DNA of 64,000 nucleotides from Roseivirga echinicomitans (GCF_001592935.1 NZ_LRDB01000005.1:1-64000); one strand, 5' to 3'. Shown: positions 19,719-29,631, counted from the stretch's first letter. Program-made: numbers and translations. Notes: generated by a model from the sequence alone, not told the origin.

Positions 19719-20057
19719 ATGAAAGCACGAAACTATAACAAAGTACTGTCCGCATTCGCGATCGTGGGAGCCACCGCTCTAATGGCCTTTGTACTTGAAA
19801 ATTTTAATAGTCCAACAAAGGCTAAGTCTGAGGATACAAATCTTAAATCTAAAAACATCATTCAGTTTTCAATTGATGATTCGCTTGATGCGGTAACAAA
19901 GCATGTAGAGCGAGTCAAAATTTTTGATGCACAAGATGCCCTAATAGCCGAATTTATAGCAGGTGAACCTGTGAGTGATGAAACACTTAAGCTTTATAGG
20001 CAAGCTGATTTTCTCTCTAAATTCAATAACCTCAATATCTATAAACTGAGCGAATAA
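19719..20057 (+). CDS. Small exported protein of unknown function (paralogue 2)
   Basis: A 112-residue protein with an N-terminal hydrophobic segment at residues 9-26. The C-terminal region shares the pattern VKIFDAQDALIAEF, DETLKLYRQADFL and IYKLSE with the gene at 19136, so the two are tandem paralogues that have diverged strongly in the middle. Both are short, secreted or membrane-anchored, and separated by a terminator, so they are two transcription units rather than an operon. Function is unknown. Confidence 0.68.
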   Translation: MKARNYNKVLSAFAIVGATALMAFVLENFNSPTKAKSEDTNLKSKNIIQFSIDDSLDAVTKHVERVKIFDAQDALIAEFIAGEPVSDETLKLYRQADFLSKFNNLNIYKLSE

Positions 20058-20230
20058 GGCTTGATTTAATTTTTTCTTTGTAGGGTTATATAATGGGAGT
20101 TATTGGGCTGTTCTAAAGTCCCCATTCATATAAAATGTGAATTGACACCCCTGTTTTTCATTTGTTGTTTTTATCTTTTGCTCATGAGCAAACCGTCAAT
20201 AATTTATGACGGAGACCAAAAACCACAACT

Positions 20231-23200
20231 ATGAACAGAATAAAAACTACTATCAACCATTTTGGCTTGTTGGTTCTGATCGGTTTGGTGTTTTTTGCCT
20301 TTGATACTCAAGCGCAGAGAAACCGAAAGAACAGCCCGCCACCCCCGCCTAAGCAAGACCTGCAGGCTAATATTTTTAACGATATACAATGGCGTTCCAT
20401 TGGGCCCTTTCGTGGAGGTAGGGCATCGGCAGTTACTGGTGTGCCAGGTATGCCTAACCTTTATTACATGGGAGCCACTGGTGGCGGAGTATGGAAAACA
20501 GAGAATGGAGGCGAAACTTGGGCGAATATTTCCGATGGCTACTTTGGTGGCTCAATTGGAGCTGTGGCCGTAAGTGATTCCGATCATAAAGTTATTTATG
20601 TAGGTCAAGGAGAAGAAACCGTTCGAGGTAATGTGTCTTCTGGGTTTGAAGGTATCTGGAAATCTACAGATGCTGGAAAAACATGGCAGAACATAGGGTT
20701 GAAGGATGGAATGCATGTTGGGCGAATTAAAATTCACCCAGAAAATTCTGATATTGTTTGGGTGGCCGTTATGGGTGATCTATTCAAGTCTTCTGAAACC
20801 AGAGGTGTGTATAAGACTACTGATGGCGGTAAAAACTGGAAACGTGTTTTATTTACTAATAAGGATGCTGGTGCAGTAGATATCAGTGTTGACCCGAATA
20901 ATCCTGATTTTATGATGGCTAGTACTTGGAGAGTAAGAAGAACTCCTTACAGCCTAACCTCAGGTGGCGAGGGTTCAGCCATTTTTAAATCAACGGATGG
21001 TGGAGAAACCTGGACTAACATTATTGAGAACCAAGGAATGCCAAAAGGTCCTATCGGGATTAGTGGTGTTGCTATATCTCCAGTAGATCCTAGTCGTGTT
21101 TATGCTATGATTGAAGCCAATGATGGTGGAGTTTATCGCTCTGATGATTCAGGTGAGACTTGGAGGAAAGTAAACTCAGATAGAGGTTTACGCCAGAGAG
21201 CTTGGTATTATACAAGAATTTATGCGGATACTAAGGATGTAGATAAATTGTATGTATTGAACGTAGCATACCATACTTCTACCGATGGAGGAAGAACTTT
21301 TAGAGGAAGAAATGCACCTCATGGTGATCACCATGATTTGTGGATTGCCCCAGAGGATAATCAAAGACTTGCCATTGCTGATGATGGTGGAGCACAAGTT
21401 TCTTTTAATGGTGGAGATGATTGGTCTACAGATAATAATCAGCCGACTGCTCAATTTTATAGAGTGACTACCGATAATCATTTTCCATACAGAATTTATG
21501 GTGCACAGCAAGACAACTCAACGGTAAGAATTAACCACAGATCTTTCGGAGGAACAATTACCGACAATGATTGGGAAGGTACAGCAGGAGGTGAAAGTGC
21601 ACATTTGGCACCAGATCCGAAAAATCCCGAAATTGTATATGGAGGTAGTTATGGTGGGTTGTTGATCCGTCAAGACCACACCAACGGAATTAGTAGAAAC
21701 ATTAACGCTTGGCCAGATAATCCAATGGGGCATGGTGCTGAAGATTACAAATATCGTTTTCAGTGGAACTTCCCGATTGTATTCTCTCCAAATAACCCCA
21801 ACAAGCTTTATACGGCATCTAACCACTTGCACGCTACGACCAATGAAGGGCAAAGTTGGGAGTTGATCAGTCCAGATTTGACTAGAGCAGAGCCAGATAA
21901 ATTAGGTAAATCAGGTGGGCCAATCACTTATGACGATACTTCTGTAGAGTATTACGCTACCATTTTTGCGGTAACGGAATCACCTTATGAAAATGATTTG
22001 ATTTGGACTGGTTCCGATGATGGCTTGATTCATGTCACCAGAGATGGAGGTAAAAACTGGGAGAATGTAACCTCTCCAGACATGCCGAAATACTTAATGA
22101 TCAATAGCATCGATGCCGATCCTTTTGTGAAAGGCGGGGCATATGTGGCCGGAACTCAGTATAAACTTGGCGATTATGAGCCTTACTTATACAAAACAAA
22201 AGATTACGGTAAAACATGGACAAAGATCACTACAGGTATTCCAAATGATTATTTTACAAGAGTAGTCAGAGCTGATCCTAAACGTGCAGGATTACTTTAT
22301 GCGGGGACAGAGCGTGGTATGTTTGTTTCGTTTGATGATGGCGCTTCTTGGAAACCTTTCCAGATGAACCTGCCAATTGTTCCTATTACTGATCTTACCA
22401 TTAAGGACGATAATCTTATTGCCGCTACTCAAGGCAGAGCTTTCTGGATGATCGATGATTTGACTATCATTCATCAGCTTTCTGATGAAGTAGCTTCAAA
22501 AGCAGTACACATGTTCAAGCCAATGGACGCTTACAGAATTGCTGCAAGTTTCCGTAGAAGAGGCGGAGCAACAGGTGGTGATAACAGTTTGCTTTCTGGT
22601 GAAAACAAACCAGGCGGAGCAGTAATTTATTACAACGTGAAAGAAGCACCAGCCAAAGGCATAAAAGCGACTATGGAAATTTACCGTAACGGTGAAAAAA
22701 TTGAGACGGCTACGCTTAGACCAGAGGTTGGGTTAAATTCCTACAATTGGAATATGATGTTTGATAATGCTGAGACCTTTGAAGGGAATATCATGTGGTC
22801 AGGATCATTGCGTGGCCCAATGGCACCTCCGGGTGAGTATATAGCCAAACTTATTGTTGGTGACGATACTCAAGAGCAAAGCTTCAAACTATTGGCTGAT
22901 CCTCGCTATGGTTCAACTGATGCTGAATTGGTTAGGCAGTTCGATTTCTTGATTACAGTAAGAGACAAACTGACTGAGACACATCAAGCCATCAAAGACA
23001 TCAGAGAAGCCAGGTCTCAAGTGAATGACTTATTGTCGAAAATCAAGGGTGAAGATCGTTTCAAGGACGTAGTTGATGCGAGCAAAGTTTTGATGGAGAA
23101 AATGACTAAGGTTGAAGAAGCATTGTATCAAACTAAGAACGAGTCAGGACAAGATCCATTGAACTTCCCAATCCGATTGAACAATAAACTCGCAGCCCTG

Positions 23201-23386
23201 AATGGGGTAGTAGGGAGTGGTCAATATGCCCCAACTGCGCAGGCTGAAACTGTACGTATTGAATTGACCAAGCAAATTGATGCGGAGTTGGCAAAGCTGA
23301 GAACGATTATGCAAAATGATCTTCCTGCCTTCAATGAGTTGGTGAAACAGAAGTCTGTTGACGCTATTGTAATTAAAAAGAAGTAA
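20231..23386 (+). CDS. Exported BNR/Asp-box repeat (VPS10/sortilin-like propeller) protein
   Basis: A 1051-residue secreted protein often annotated as glycosyl hydrolase, although no hydrolase active site is visible. After the signal peptide (about 28 residues) and a Pro-rich linker, the propeller begins with WRSIGPFRGGRASAV. Many Asp-box motifs follow, such as TENGGETW, STDAGKTW, TTDGGKNW, STDGGETW and SDDSGETW, through about residue 720. The C-terminal 250 residues comprise a beta domain and a helical region with heptads. The family is common in Bacteroidota and usually sits near peptidases, as here with the M16 protease next. It probably mediates binding rather than catalysis. Confidence 0.88.
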   Translation: MNRIKTTINHFGLLVLIGLVFFAFDTQAQRNRKNSPPPPPKQDLQANIFNDIQWRSIGPFRGGRASAVTGVPGMPNLYYMGATGGGVWKTENGGETWANISDGYFGGSIGAVAVSDSDHKVIYVGQGEETVRGNVSSGFEGIWKSTDAGKTWQNIGLKDGMHVGRIKIHPENSDIVWVAVMGDLFKSSETRGVYKTTDGGKNWKRVLFTNKDAGAVDISVDPNNPDFMMASTWRVRRTPYSLTSGGEGSAIFKSTDGGETWTNIIENQGMPKGPIGISGVAISPVDPSRVYAMIEANDGGVYRSDDSGETWRKVNSDRGLRQRAWYYTRIYADTKDVDKLYVLNVAYHTSTDGGRTFRGRNAPHGDHHDLWIAPEDNQRLAIADDGGAQVSFNGGDDWSTDNNQPTAQFYRVTTDNHFPYRIYGAQQDNSTVRINHRSFGGTITDNDWEGTAGGESAHLAPDPKNPEIVYGGSYGGLLIRQDHTNGISRNINAWPDNPMGHGAEDYKYRFQWNFPIVFSPNNPNKLYTASNHLHATTNEGQSWELISPDLTRAEPDKLGKSGGPITYDDTSVEYYATIFAVTESPYENDLIWTGSDDGLIHVTRDGGKNWENVTSPDMPKYLMINSIDADPFVKGGAYVAGTQYKLGDYEPYLYKTKDYGKTWTKITTGIPNDYFTRVVRADPKRAGLLYAGTERGMFVSFDDGASWKPFQMNLPIVPITDLTIKDDNLIAATQGRAFWMIDDLTIIHQLSDEVASKAVHMFKPMDAYRIAASFRRRGGATGGDNSLLSGENKPGGAVIYYNVKEAPAKGIKATMEIYRNGEKIETATLRPEVGLNSYNWNMMFDNAETFEGNIMWSGSLRGPMAPPGEYIAKLIVGDDTQEQSFKLLADPRYGSTDAELVRQFDFLITVRDKLTETHQAIKDIREARSQVNDLLSKIKGEDRFKDVVDASKVLMEKMTKVEEALYQTKNESGQDPLNFPIRLNNKLAALNGVVGSGQYAPTAQAETVRIELTKQIDAELAKLRTIMQNDLPAFNELVKQKSVDAIVIKKK

Positions 23387-23433
23387 GGAAAATAAGTATA
23401 CTTCTTTCTGACTTGATTGTCAGGATTAAAAAT

Positions 23434-23467
23434 AAAAGCCCGTTAATTATTAGCGGGCTTTTATTTT
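23434..23467 (+). terminator. Terminator after the BNR protein
   Basis: Stem AAAAGCCCG/CGGGCTTTT with an AT-rich loop, followed by a T-rich tail. It lies in the 324-nt gap before the protease gene; the rest of that gap is AT-rich, with a promoter candidate at its right end. Confidence 0.8.
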
Positions 23468-23656
23468 TTGGAATAGATGTTTTGCTCAACATAAGATTCT
23501 TATTAACAAGGGGCTGATACTGTTCCTGAAACGTTTTTTCTTAATAATAATAATCCCTGTTGATATTTATACAATCTAAAGTTCAAGTTTAAGATTGGTC
23601 TTTTTTGTTCGTTTAGATATATATTTAGTAAAAATTACCAATCAAAGCTAAACTGC

Positions 23657-23688
23657 TTGATTTTGAGTATTTTAAATTAGTAGCTTTA
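23657..23688 (+). promoter_or_regulatory. Candidate promoter of the M16 protease gene
   Basis: TTG at 23657-23659, 21 nt, then TAGCTTTA at 23681-23688. This is one mismatch from the TAnnTTTG consensus, 22 nt before the start codon. Confidence 0.35.
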
Positions 23689-23710
23689 TCCTCTGAAATT
23701 AACTCATTCT

Positions 23711-26560
23711 ATGAAAACATTATTTAAAAGTCGACTTGTAGCATTCTTGTCGCTCGTATTCGTTCTATCCTCCTGTACAGGCGGTGGAGAAGAAAATCAG
23801 AGCGTAGAATTTAAATTGGATTATGATAAATACACGCTAGAAAATGGTTTAGAAGTGGTAGTTCATAAAGATGTTTCTGACCCAAAGGTAGCAGTAGCAG
23901 TACTCTATCACGTAGGTTCTAACCGCGAGAAGCCTGGGAAAACTGGTTTTGCACATTTTTTTGAGCACATGCTTTTCCAAAATTCAGAAAACGTAGGGGC
24001 TGGAAACTTCATTAAAAACGTAAACGATTTAGGAGGAACCTTTAACGGGGGAACTTGGACTGACGGAACTATATACTATGAAACGGTACCAAGTGATGCG
24101 CTGGAACAAATGCTTTGGATGGAATCTGACAGGATGGGTTTCTTCATTAACACCATTTCTGACTGGGGGCTTGAAAATGAAAAGCAAGTAGTTAAAAATG
24201 AAAAAAGACAGGGCGTTGACAACAGACCGTATGGTCATAAAGAATATGTGAAGCTTACAAACCTTTACCCTAAAGGTCACCCATATAGCTGGGATGTGAT
24301 TGGGAGTTTAGAAGATTTGCAGAATGCCACCGTTGCCGATGTGAAAGAATTTTACAATAAATGGTATGGGCCAAACAATGCTACTTTAGTAATTGCTGGC
24401 GATGTTGATGAGGCTGAGGTTAAAACTTTGGTCGAAAAATACTTTGGTGAATTTGAGCCAAGAGCAGAAATAGAAACAATAGAACCACAACCTGCTGTTC
24501 TTGATCAAACTAAGTTATTTTATCACGAAGATAAATTTGCGAACCTACCAGATTTAGAAATGACATGGCCAACGGTAGAACAATACAATCCTGACTCATG
24601 GGCATTGGATATGCTGGGACAAGTATTAACTGACGGAAAGAAATCTGCTTTATACAAAGTAATTGTAGAAGAAAAGAAATTGGCACCTAACGTATTTGCC
24701 TATAACTCCTCAGCTGAAATTGCTGGAACATTTGCAATAGGGTCTAGAGCTTTTGATGGTGTAAATCTAAACGACTTGAGAGCTGCCATTTTTGAAGGCT
24801 TGCAAAGATTTGAATCAGAAGGTTTTTCTGATGCTGATTTAGCAAGAATCAAAATAGGTCAAGAAACGGGGTTCTATAATGGAATGTCCAGTGTATTTGG
24901 TAAAGCATCGTCTTTGGCGCAATACAATACTTTTGCTGGAGACCCGGGGTTCATTGTTGAAGATTTAAAGAAATCTCAAAACGTGACTCGTGAGGACATC
25001 ATGCGAGTGTATAATAAGTACATTAAAGGCCAAAATTACTTGGCCACCAGCTTTGTGCCAGTAGGACAGATTGAATTGGTTTTGGAAGGTTCAGAAAAAG
25101 CTTCAGTAGTAGAAGAAGCCATCGTTCAAGGAGCTGAAAAGAACCCTTATGACCAAGGGGTGACATTCGAGAAAACAGCCTCAAGAATTGATCGTAGCGT
25201 AGCACCTCCATTAAAAGGTACACTTAGCTTTGATCCTCCTGCGATTAACAATGATCAATTGGCCAACGGAATGAAAGTATTCCACATTTACCAAGATGAG
25301 TTGCCAATGGTTCAGTTCAGCCTTAGAATTAAAGGTGGAATGTTCTTAGATGATCCTAGCAAAATAGGAACTGCAGCTTTGCTAGATAACATGCTGATGG
25401 AAGGGACAGCCAACAAAACTCCTCTAGAATTACAAGAAGCCATTGGTCAACTTGGGGCTAGAATCAGTGTTTTTGCTTCTAAAGAGTATATTACAATTAG
25501 TGGAAACTCTTTAGCGAAAAACTATGATAAGGTGTTGGATTTAGTTGAGGAAATCCTCTTCCAACCTAGATGGGATGAAGGAGAGTTTGATAGAGTGAAA
25601 AAGTCAGCTTTGAACTCAATTCAGCAGAGTGCAGTAAACCCTAATGCCATTGCCTCTAATGTTTTCAATAAGGTGCTTTATGGTAAGGGCCATATTTTCG
25701 CTTATCCAACTTCTGGAACTACAGAAACGGTGAACAACATAACCTTAGATGACTTGAAAGACTATTATAACAAGAACTTCTCTCCATCATTGGCTTCTTT
25801 CCATTTTGTGGGTGCATTGGATGAGCCAACCGTAATGGCTTCTCTAAAGAGATTCGATAAATGGGAAGCGAAAGATGTGGTATTCCCGGAATATGAAATC
25901 AAAACAGCCGATGAAGGTTCTAGAATCTATTTTGTTGATTACCCAGACGCTAAACAGTCGGTGCTTAGCATTGGATCAATCAGCATGAATGGTGATAACG
26001 AAGATTTCGCTGCAGCTGAAGTAGCGAATTATCGTTTAGGATCTGGTTCAGGCTCTATGCTATTCAAGCAATTGAGACTTGAAAAAGGATATACTTACGG
26101 TGCTTATTCTGGCTTTAGCCGAAATATGAATGGTGCTCCGTTTACTGCTTCTTCAAGCGTTAGAAGTAATGTAACAAGAGAATCAGTTGACCTTTTCAAA
26201 CAGATTTTAGATAACTACGGAAAAGATTTCTCTCCAGAAGATATGGCAAACACCAGGACTTCAATTTTGAGAAGCAATACGCAGTCTTACGAAACCCTTG
26301 GAGGTTTGGTAGGTATTCTTCAAAACATCTCTACTTATAACCTTCCAATGGACTACATTAAGAAGGATGAAGCGAAACTGAAATCGATGACTTCTGAAGA
26401 TGCACGACAGATTATTGGTGAATACATGAACCCTGATGAACTCATCTATGTAGTTGTGGGGGATGGAAAAACACAGTTGAATCTTCTGAACAATACAGGT
26501 TTAGGAAAGCCAATTGTAGTAAATCCAAAAGATGAAAAATTAGAAATTAAGAAGAAATAA
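23711..26560 (+). CDS. M16 (insulinase/pitrilysin) family zinc metalloprotease, lipoprotein
   Basis: Periplasmic peptide-degrading zinc protease. The lipobox LSSC lies near residue 22, so it is predicted to be lipid-anchored. The inverted zinc motif HFFEH is at about residues 81-85, and the distal Glu lies in the NEKQVVKNE segment near residue 160. Two M16 halves are present: the catalytic half (residues about 35-480) and an inactive half (about 510-930) lacking HxxEH, as in full-length family members. It is preceded by a terminator and a candidate promoter and followed by a terminator, so it is a single-gene unit. Confidence 0.93.
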   Translation: MKTLFKSRLVAFLSLVFVLSSCTGGGEENQSVEFKLDYDKYTLENGLEVVVHKDVSDPKVAVAVLYHVGSNREKPGKTGFAHFFEHMLFQNSENVGAGNFIKNVNDLGGTFNGGTWTDGTIYYETVPSDALEQMLWMESDRMGFFINTISDWGLENEKQVVKNEKRQGVDNRPYGHKEYVKLTNLYPKGHPYSWDVIGSLEDLQNATVADVKEFYNKWYGPNNATLVIAGDVDEAEVKTLVEKYFGEFEPRAEIETIEPQPAVLDQTKLFYHEDKFANLPDLEMTWPTVEQYNPDSWALDMLGQVLTDGKKSALYKVIVEEKKLAPNVFAYNSSAEIAGTFAIGSRAFDGVNLNDLRAAIFEGLQRFESEGFSDADLARIKIGQETGFYNGMSSVFGKASSLAQYNTFAGDPGFIVEDLKKSQNVTREDIMRVYNKYIKGQNYLATSFVPVGQIELVLEGSEKASVVEEAIVQGAEKNPYDQGVTFEKTASRIDRSVAPPLKGTLSFDPPAINNDQLANGMKVFHIYQDELPMVQFSLRIKGGMFLDDPSKIGTAALLDNMLMEGTANKTPLELQEAIGQLGARISVFASKEYITISGNSLAKNYDKVLDLVEEILFQPRWDEGEFDRVKKSALNSIQQSAVNPNAIASNVFNKVLYGKGHIFAYPTSGTTETVNNITLDDLKDYYNKNFSPSLASFHFVGALDEPTVMASLKRFDKWEAKDVVFPEYEIKTADEGSRIYFVDYPDAKQSVLSIGSISMNGDNEDFAAAEVANYRLGSGSGSMLFKQLRLEKGYTYGAYSGFSRNMNGAPFTASSSVRSNVTRESVDLFKQILDNYGKDFSPEDMANTRTSILRSNTQSYETLGGLVGILQNISTYNLPMDYIKKDEAKLKSMTSEDARQIIGEYMNPDELIYVVVGDGKTQLNLLNNTGLGKPIVVNPKDEKLEIKKK

Positions 26561-26578
26561 GCTTCTTATAACTTGATA

Positions 26579-26615
26579 AAAAAGGGCTCCTAAATTGATT
26601 TTGGGAGCCCTTTTT
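26579..26615 (+). terminator. Terminator after the M16 protease
   Basis: Stem AAAAAGGGCTCC paired with GGAGCCCTTTTT around an AT-rich loop, ending in a T run. Confidence 0.8.
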
Positions 26616-26710
26616 GTTGTAGTAATTTCAATAACCAAAAATGATTTACTTCTCCTTCTCGCAAATAACATTTGATAATTGCCTAAGAACATAGAACTTC
26701 GAACCGAAAT

Positions 26711-27838
26711 ATGAAATACTATATCATAGCAGGAGAGGCCTCGGGCGATATGCATGCTGCCAACTTAATGAAGCAGCTAAAAATGCGCGATTCCGATGCT
26801 TTTTTCAGGGTTTGGGGTGGAGATAAAATGCAGGCCGAAGCCAATGAAATGGTGCGCCATTTTAAGGATTCTTCCTTTATGGGAATTTTCAATGTGCTTT
26901 GGAACATCAGAAGCATCAAGAAAAACTTCACCCTTTGCGAAAATGATATTATGGCTTTTAAGCCAGATGTGTTGATTTTGATTGATAATTCGGGTTTTAA
27001 CTTACGTATTGCCAAGTACGTTCGACTATCAAAACTCCCGACTAGGATTTACTATTACATTCTGCCACAGGCTTGGGCGTGGAAACAAAAACGTGTACAC
27101 ACCATTCACCAATGGTGCCACAGAGTTTTTGCCATACTTCCTTTCGAAAAGGACTTTTATAGATCATATGGCTACGATGTAGACTATGTAGGTCACCCAA
27201 TTTTGGATGCTCTAGCGCAGCGAAAACCAAGTTTGATAGGTTCGGAAGCACTAAGGAAGGAATTTAGTCTTTCAGAAAAACCCATCATAGCGCTTCTGCC
27301 CGGTAGCAGAAAACAAGAGATAAAAACAAAGCTGCCTACCATGCTTAAGGTAGTCAAGCATTTTCCAGAATACCAGTTCGTAATTGCGGGATCCGAAACG
27401 ATCGATTTGAGTTTTTACAAAAAGTATATGGATACTGATGTGAAAATCATTTTTGACCGCACCTATGACATCTTAAATAACGCTACTGGCGCTTTGGTGA
27501 CTTCTGGAACTGCCACATTGGAAACGGCTTTATTCCGTGTGCCGCAAGTGGTATGCTACAAGCCCGGTTATGTTACTTATCACCTGCTCAAGCGAATTGT
27601 AAAGATCAAGTTTATCTGTATGGTCAATTTGATTTTAGATCGAATGGCAGTGGAGGAATTAATTGAAGATGATCTCAACGAAAAGCGCTTGGTCAAAGAA
27701 CTGAACCTGATTTTAGAAGGGGAGAAGCGGGCTCAAATGTTGAATGACTATGATGAACTGGAAGTCAAAATGGGTGGCCCAGGCGCTTCAGCTCGAACTG
27801 CTGAATTGATGTGGGAGGATATGACTGAAGTCAATTGA
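26711..27838 (+). CDS. lpxB: Lipid-A-disaccharide synthase
   Basis: GT19 glycosyltransferase that condenses UDP-2,3-diacylglucosamine with lipid X to form the lipid A disaccharide at the inner face of the inner membrane. The N-terminal AGEASGDMHAANL motif at residues 7-19, the PQAWAWK segment near residue 118 and the GSRKQEI motif near residue 197 are diagnostic. The C-terminal TSGTATLETAL lies near residue 265. The length of 375 residues is normal. The gene is monocistronic here and not clustered with lpxA/D. Confidence 0.95.
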   Translation: MKYYIIAGEASGDMHAANLMKQLKMRDSDAFFRVWGGDKMQAEANEMVRHFKDSSFMGIFNVLWNIRSIKKNFTLCENDIMAFKPDVLILIDNSGFNLRIAKYVRLSKLPTRIYYYILPQAWAWKQKRVHTIHQWCHRVFAILPFEKDFYRSYGYDVDYVGHPILDALAQRKPSLIGSEALRKEFSLSEKPIIALLPGSRKQEIKTKLPTMLKVVKHFPEYQFVIAGSETIDLSFYKKYMDTDVKIIFDRTYDILNNATGALVTSGTATLETALFRVPQVVCYKPGYVTYHLLKRIVKIKFICMVNLILDRMAVEELIEDDLNEKRLVKELNLILEGEKRAQMLNDYDELEVKMGGPGASARTAELMWEDMTEVN

Positions 27839-27884
27839 TTAGGGCTTTCTGCAATTAATTTATCCAGAGAATAACAGAATTCAC

Positions 27885-28517
27885 TTACCTATCATGTAAC
27901 CCTTTCCCTTCAAATATCATTGGCGTACATTTCTCTATTCTTGCCTCACGGGTTTTGGATTGCTTGGGTTGAGAAAAATGGAGTAGGTATCCTCTCTGTC
28001 GGCCTGGAGTTAAGGTTTCAAATGCAGTTTTTAGATCGGGGTGTTCGTCCAACGCCTTTTTAAACTCTTCTGACATATTAAATTCTGAAGTCTTCTTTAA
28101 CTCAACTTTCAATCCCGCTTTTTCTACTTCGATCGCCTCATAGATAAAGGCCTTTAAGATTGGCTCCATTTCCATGACTTGCTTAACATCAGTAAACTTT
28201 ATCAAACGAGCGGCTTGGGTGTTTTCTCCGGGTTTGTCTAAAATGCCATTCGTATCTTCAAGCAATGCCCCTTTGAAAAAACTAAGCGAAGCATATTCTT
28301 TAAATGCACTTACAACCCCAATGTTGTTGCCCTGAAATGTATAGCAGGGAACTCCCCATTTCGATTCTTCCGTTAAGCCACAGTCGAGAACAATCCTTCT
28401 CAATTGCTTTAATTCTTGCGGCCAACGATTGACTTTACAGTCGGGAGTGCCACCTAGTGGGCAGCGTCCACAACCCTCGGTAAAATATAAATCGACATCG
28501 GTGGTCATATTTTTCAT
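27885..28517 (-). CDS. YdeI/OmpD-associated-like (DUF1801) protein with Cys-rich N-terminus
   Basis: Cytoplasmic protein of the YdeI family with a DUF1801 domain and a C-terminal YdeI/OmpD-associated region. The conserved LDCGLTEE.KWGVPCYTF core is near residue 46 and the TPGRQRGYLLHF.QPKQSKTREARI end lies near residue 168. Residues 14-30 hold an extra motif C-G-R-C-P with another Cys (TPDCKV), possibly metal-binding, which the adjacent paralogue lacks. It is the last gene of a minus-strand run and 18 nt from its paralogue. The molecular function of the family is not known to me. Confidence 0.82.
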   Translation of the reverse strand: MKNMTTDVDLYFTEGCGRCPLGGTPDCKVNRWPQELKQLRRIVLDCGLTEESKWGVPCYTFQGNNIGVVSAFKEYASLSFFKGALLEDTNGILDKPGENTQAARLIKFTDVKQVMEMEPILKAFIYEAIEVEKAGLKVELKKTSEFNMSEEFKKALDEHPDLKTAFETLTPGRQRGYLLHFSQPKQSKTREARIEKCTPMIFEGKGLHDR

Positions 28518-28535
28518 CTATTCAATCATTGGAAT

Positions 28536-29117
28536 TTACCGGTCATTTAAGCCCTTTCCTTCGAATATCATTGGCGTACATTTCTCTATTCTTGCCTCGC
28601 GGGTTTTTGATTGCTTGGGCTGAAAAAAATGGAGTAGATATCCTCTTTGTCTCCCTGGTGTTAAGGCGTCAAAGGCAGTTTTCAAGTCAGGGTTTTCATA
28701 TAATGCCTTTTCAAACTCCTCGGGCATATTAAACTCAGCTGTCTTTTTTAGTTCCACTTTGATTCCAGCTTTTTCTACTTCGATGGCTTCATAGATATAG
28801 GTTTTCAAGACAGTTTCCATTTCTGTTATTTCTTGAATATTGGTGAAACGAATCTGACGGGCGGACTGCACGTTCTCCGTTTGTTGAATGAGAATGTTGT
28901 CAGTGTCCTTTAGTAACACACCTTTGTGAAATAAATAGGCACAGTACTCTTTAAATCCATGAATCAAAACAATATTCGTTCCCTTAAAGGTGTAACAAGG
29001 GCACCCCCACTTCAACTCTTCCGTCAGGCCGCAATCGAGTACAATGGTTCTCAAATGCTTATACTCCGCCTGCCACTTAGTGTCTTTCTCAAAAAACCAA
29101 TCCACTTTAGGGTTCAT
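28536..29117 (-). CDS. YdeI/OmpD-associated-like (DUF1801) protein
   Basis: Tandem paralogue of the 27885 gene, with the same order of conserved blocks: LDCGLTEELKWGCPCYTF near residue 29 and the TPGRQRGYLLHFFQPKQSK block near residue 150. The final about 30 residues are almost identical between the two, including the DNA. It lacks the Cys-rich N-terminal insert, having a Trp/Lys-rich start instead. It belongs to the five-gene minus-strand run 31289-27885. Confidence 0.82.
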   Translation of the reverse strand: MNPKVDWFFEKDTKWQAEYKHLRTIVLDCGLTEELKWGCPCYTFKGTNIVLIHGFKEYCAYLFHKGVLLKDTDNILIQQTENVQSARQIRFTNIQEITEMETVLKTYIYEAIEVEKAGIKVELKKTAEFNMPEEFEKALYENPDLKTAFDALTPGRQRGYLLHFFQPKQSKTREARIEKCTPMIFEGKGLNDR

Positions 29118-29153
29118 ACTTTAAAAATAGTGATTTTAAGAAAAATACTTCTT

Positions 29154-29627
29154 TCAATTACCGGCTTTATTATGATTTGAATCCCTTCTCATCAAAGGTA
29201 AAAACCGGCCTTTAGGCAAGCTTTCCTTTTGGGCATAAGTGACAAAGCCTTGGTTTGCATAAAATGCTTCGGCATTCGGGTCGGCTTCTACTATGATTGG
29301 TTTGTTGCTGACCACTACTTTTTTAATACAGAAGGAGAGGAGCAGTTTACCAAAGCCATGACCAATATGTGCTGGTGCGATCCAAAGGTTTGTGACATCA
29401 TAAGCCTCATTTAATTCCTGAATGGCACAAAAACCAATAATTTTTTCTTCCAATACCAGTTTGTAAATGTGCTGTATTTCAAATTCAATCTTAGTGAGTA
29501 GCAGATCCTCTTTCCATAACTCCATCAACTCGTCAGGATAGCCCCAATGTTGTTTGGAATGAAAAGAAATGCGATTGAGTGTGTCAATATCTTCGATTTG
29601 GGCTTTAAATATGTGAGCAGAGTTCAT
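29154..29627 (-). CDS. GNAT family N-acetyltransferase
   Basis: Acetyl-CoA-dependent N-acyltransferase of unknown substrate. The acetyl-CoA loop is GHGFGKLLL near residue 87, preceded by a beta strand with LWIAPAHIG, and the C-terminal YANQGFVTY segment is the usual last strand. The length of 157 residues fits the minimal fold. It lies in a co-directional minus-strand cluster, 36 nt from the YdeI paralogue and 4 nt from the DUF4221 gene. Confidence 0.87.
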   Translation of the reverse strand: MNSAHIFKAQIEDIDTLNRISFHSKQHWGYPDELMELWKEDLLLTKIEFEIQHIYKLVLEEKIIGFCAIQELNEAYDVTNLWIAPAHIGHGFGKLLLSFCIKKVVVSNKPIIVEADPNAEAFYANQGFVTYAQKESLPKGRFLPLMRRDSNHNKAGN

Positions 29628-29631
29628 GCTA

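Noticed and set aside
19136-20057. Toxin-antitoxin interpretation of the small paralogue pair
   Set aside because: Both proteins carry signal or anchor segments, are homologous to each other, and are separate transcription units; no antitoxin DNA-binding domain is visible.
20231-23386. Annotation of the 1051-residue BNR protein as a glycoside hydrolase
   Set aside because: Only Asp-box repeats are visible; no sialidase or other glycosidase catalytic residues could be identified.
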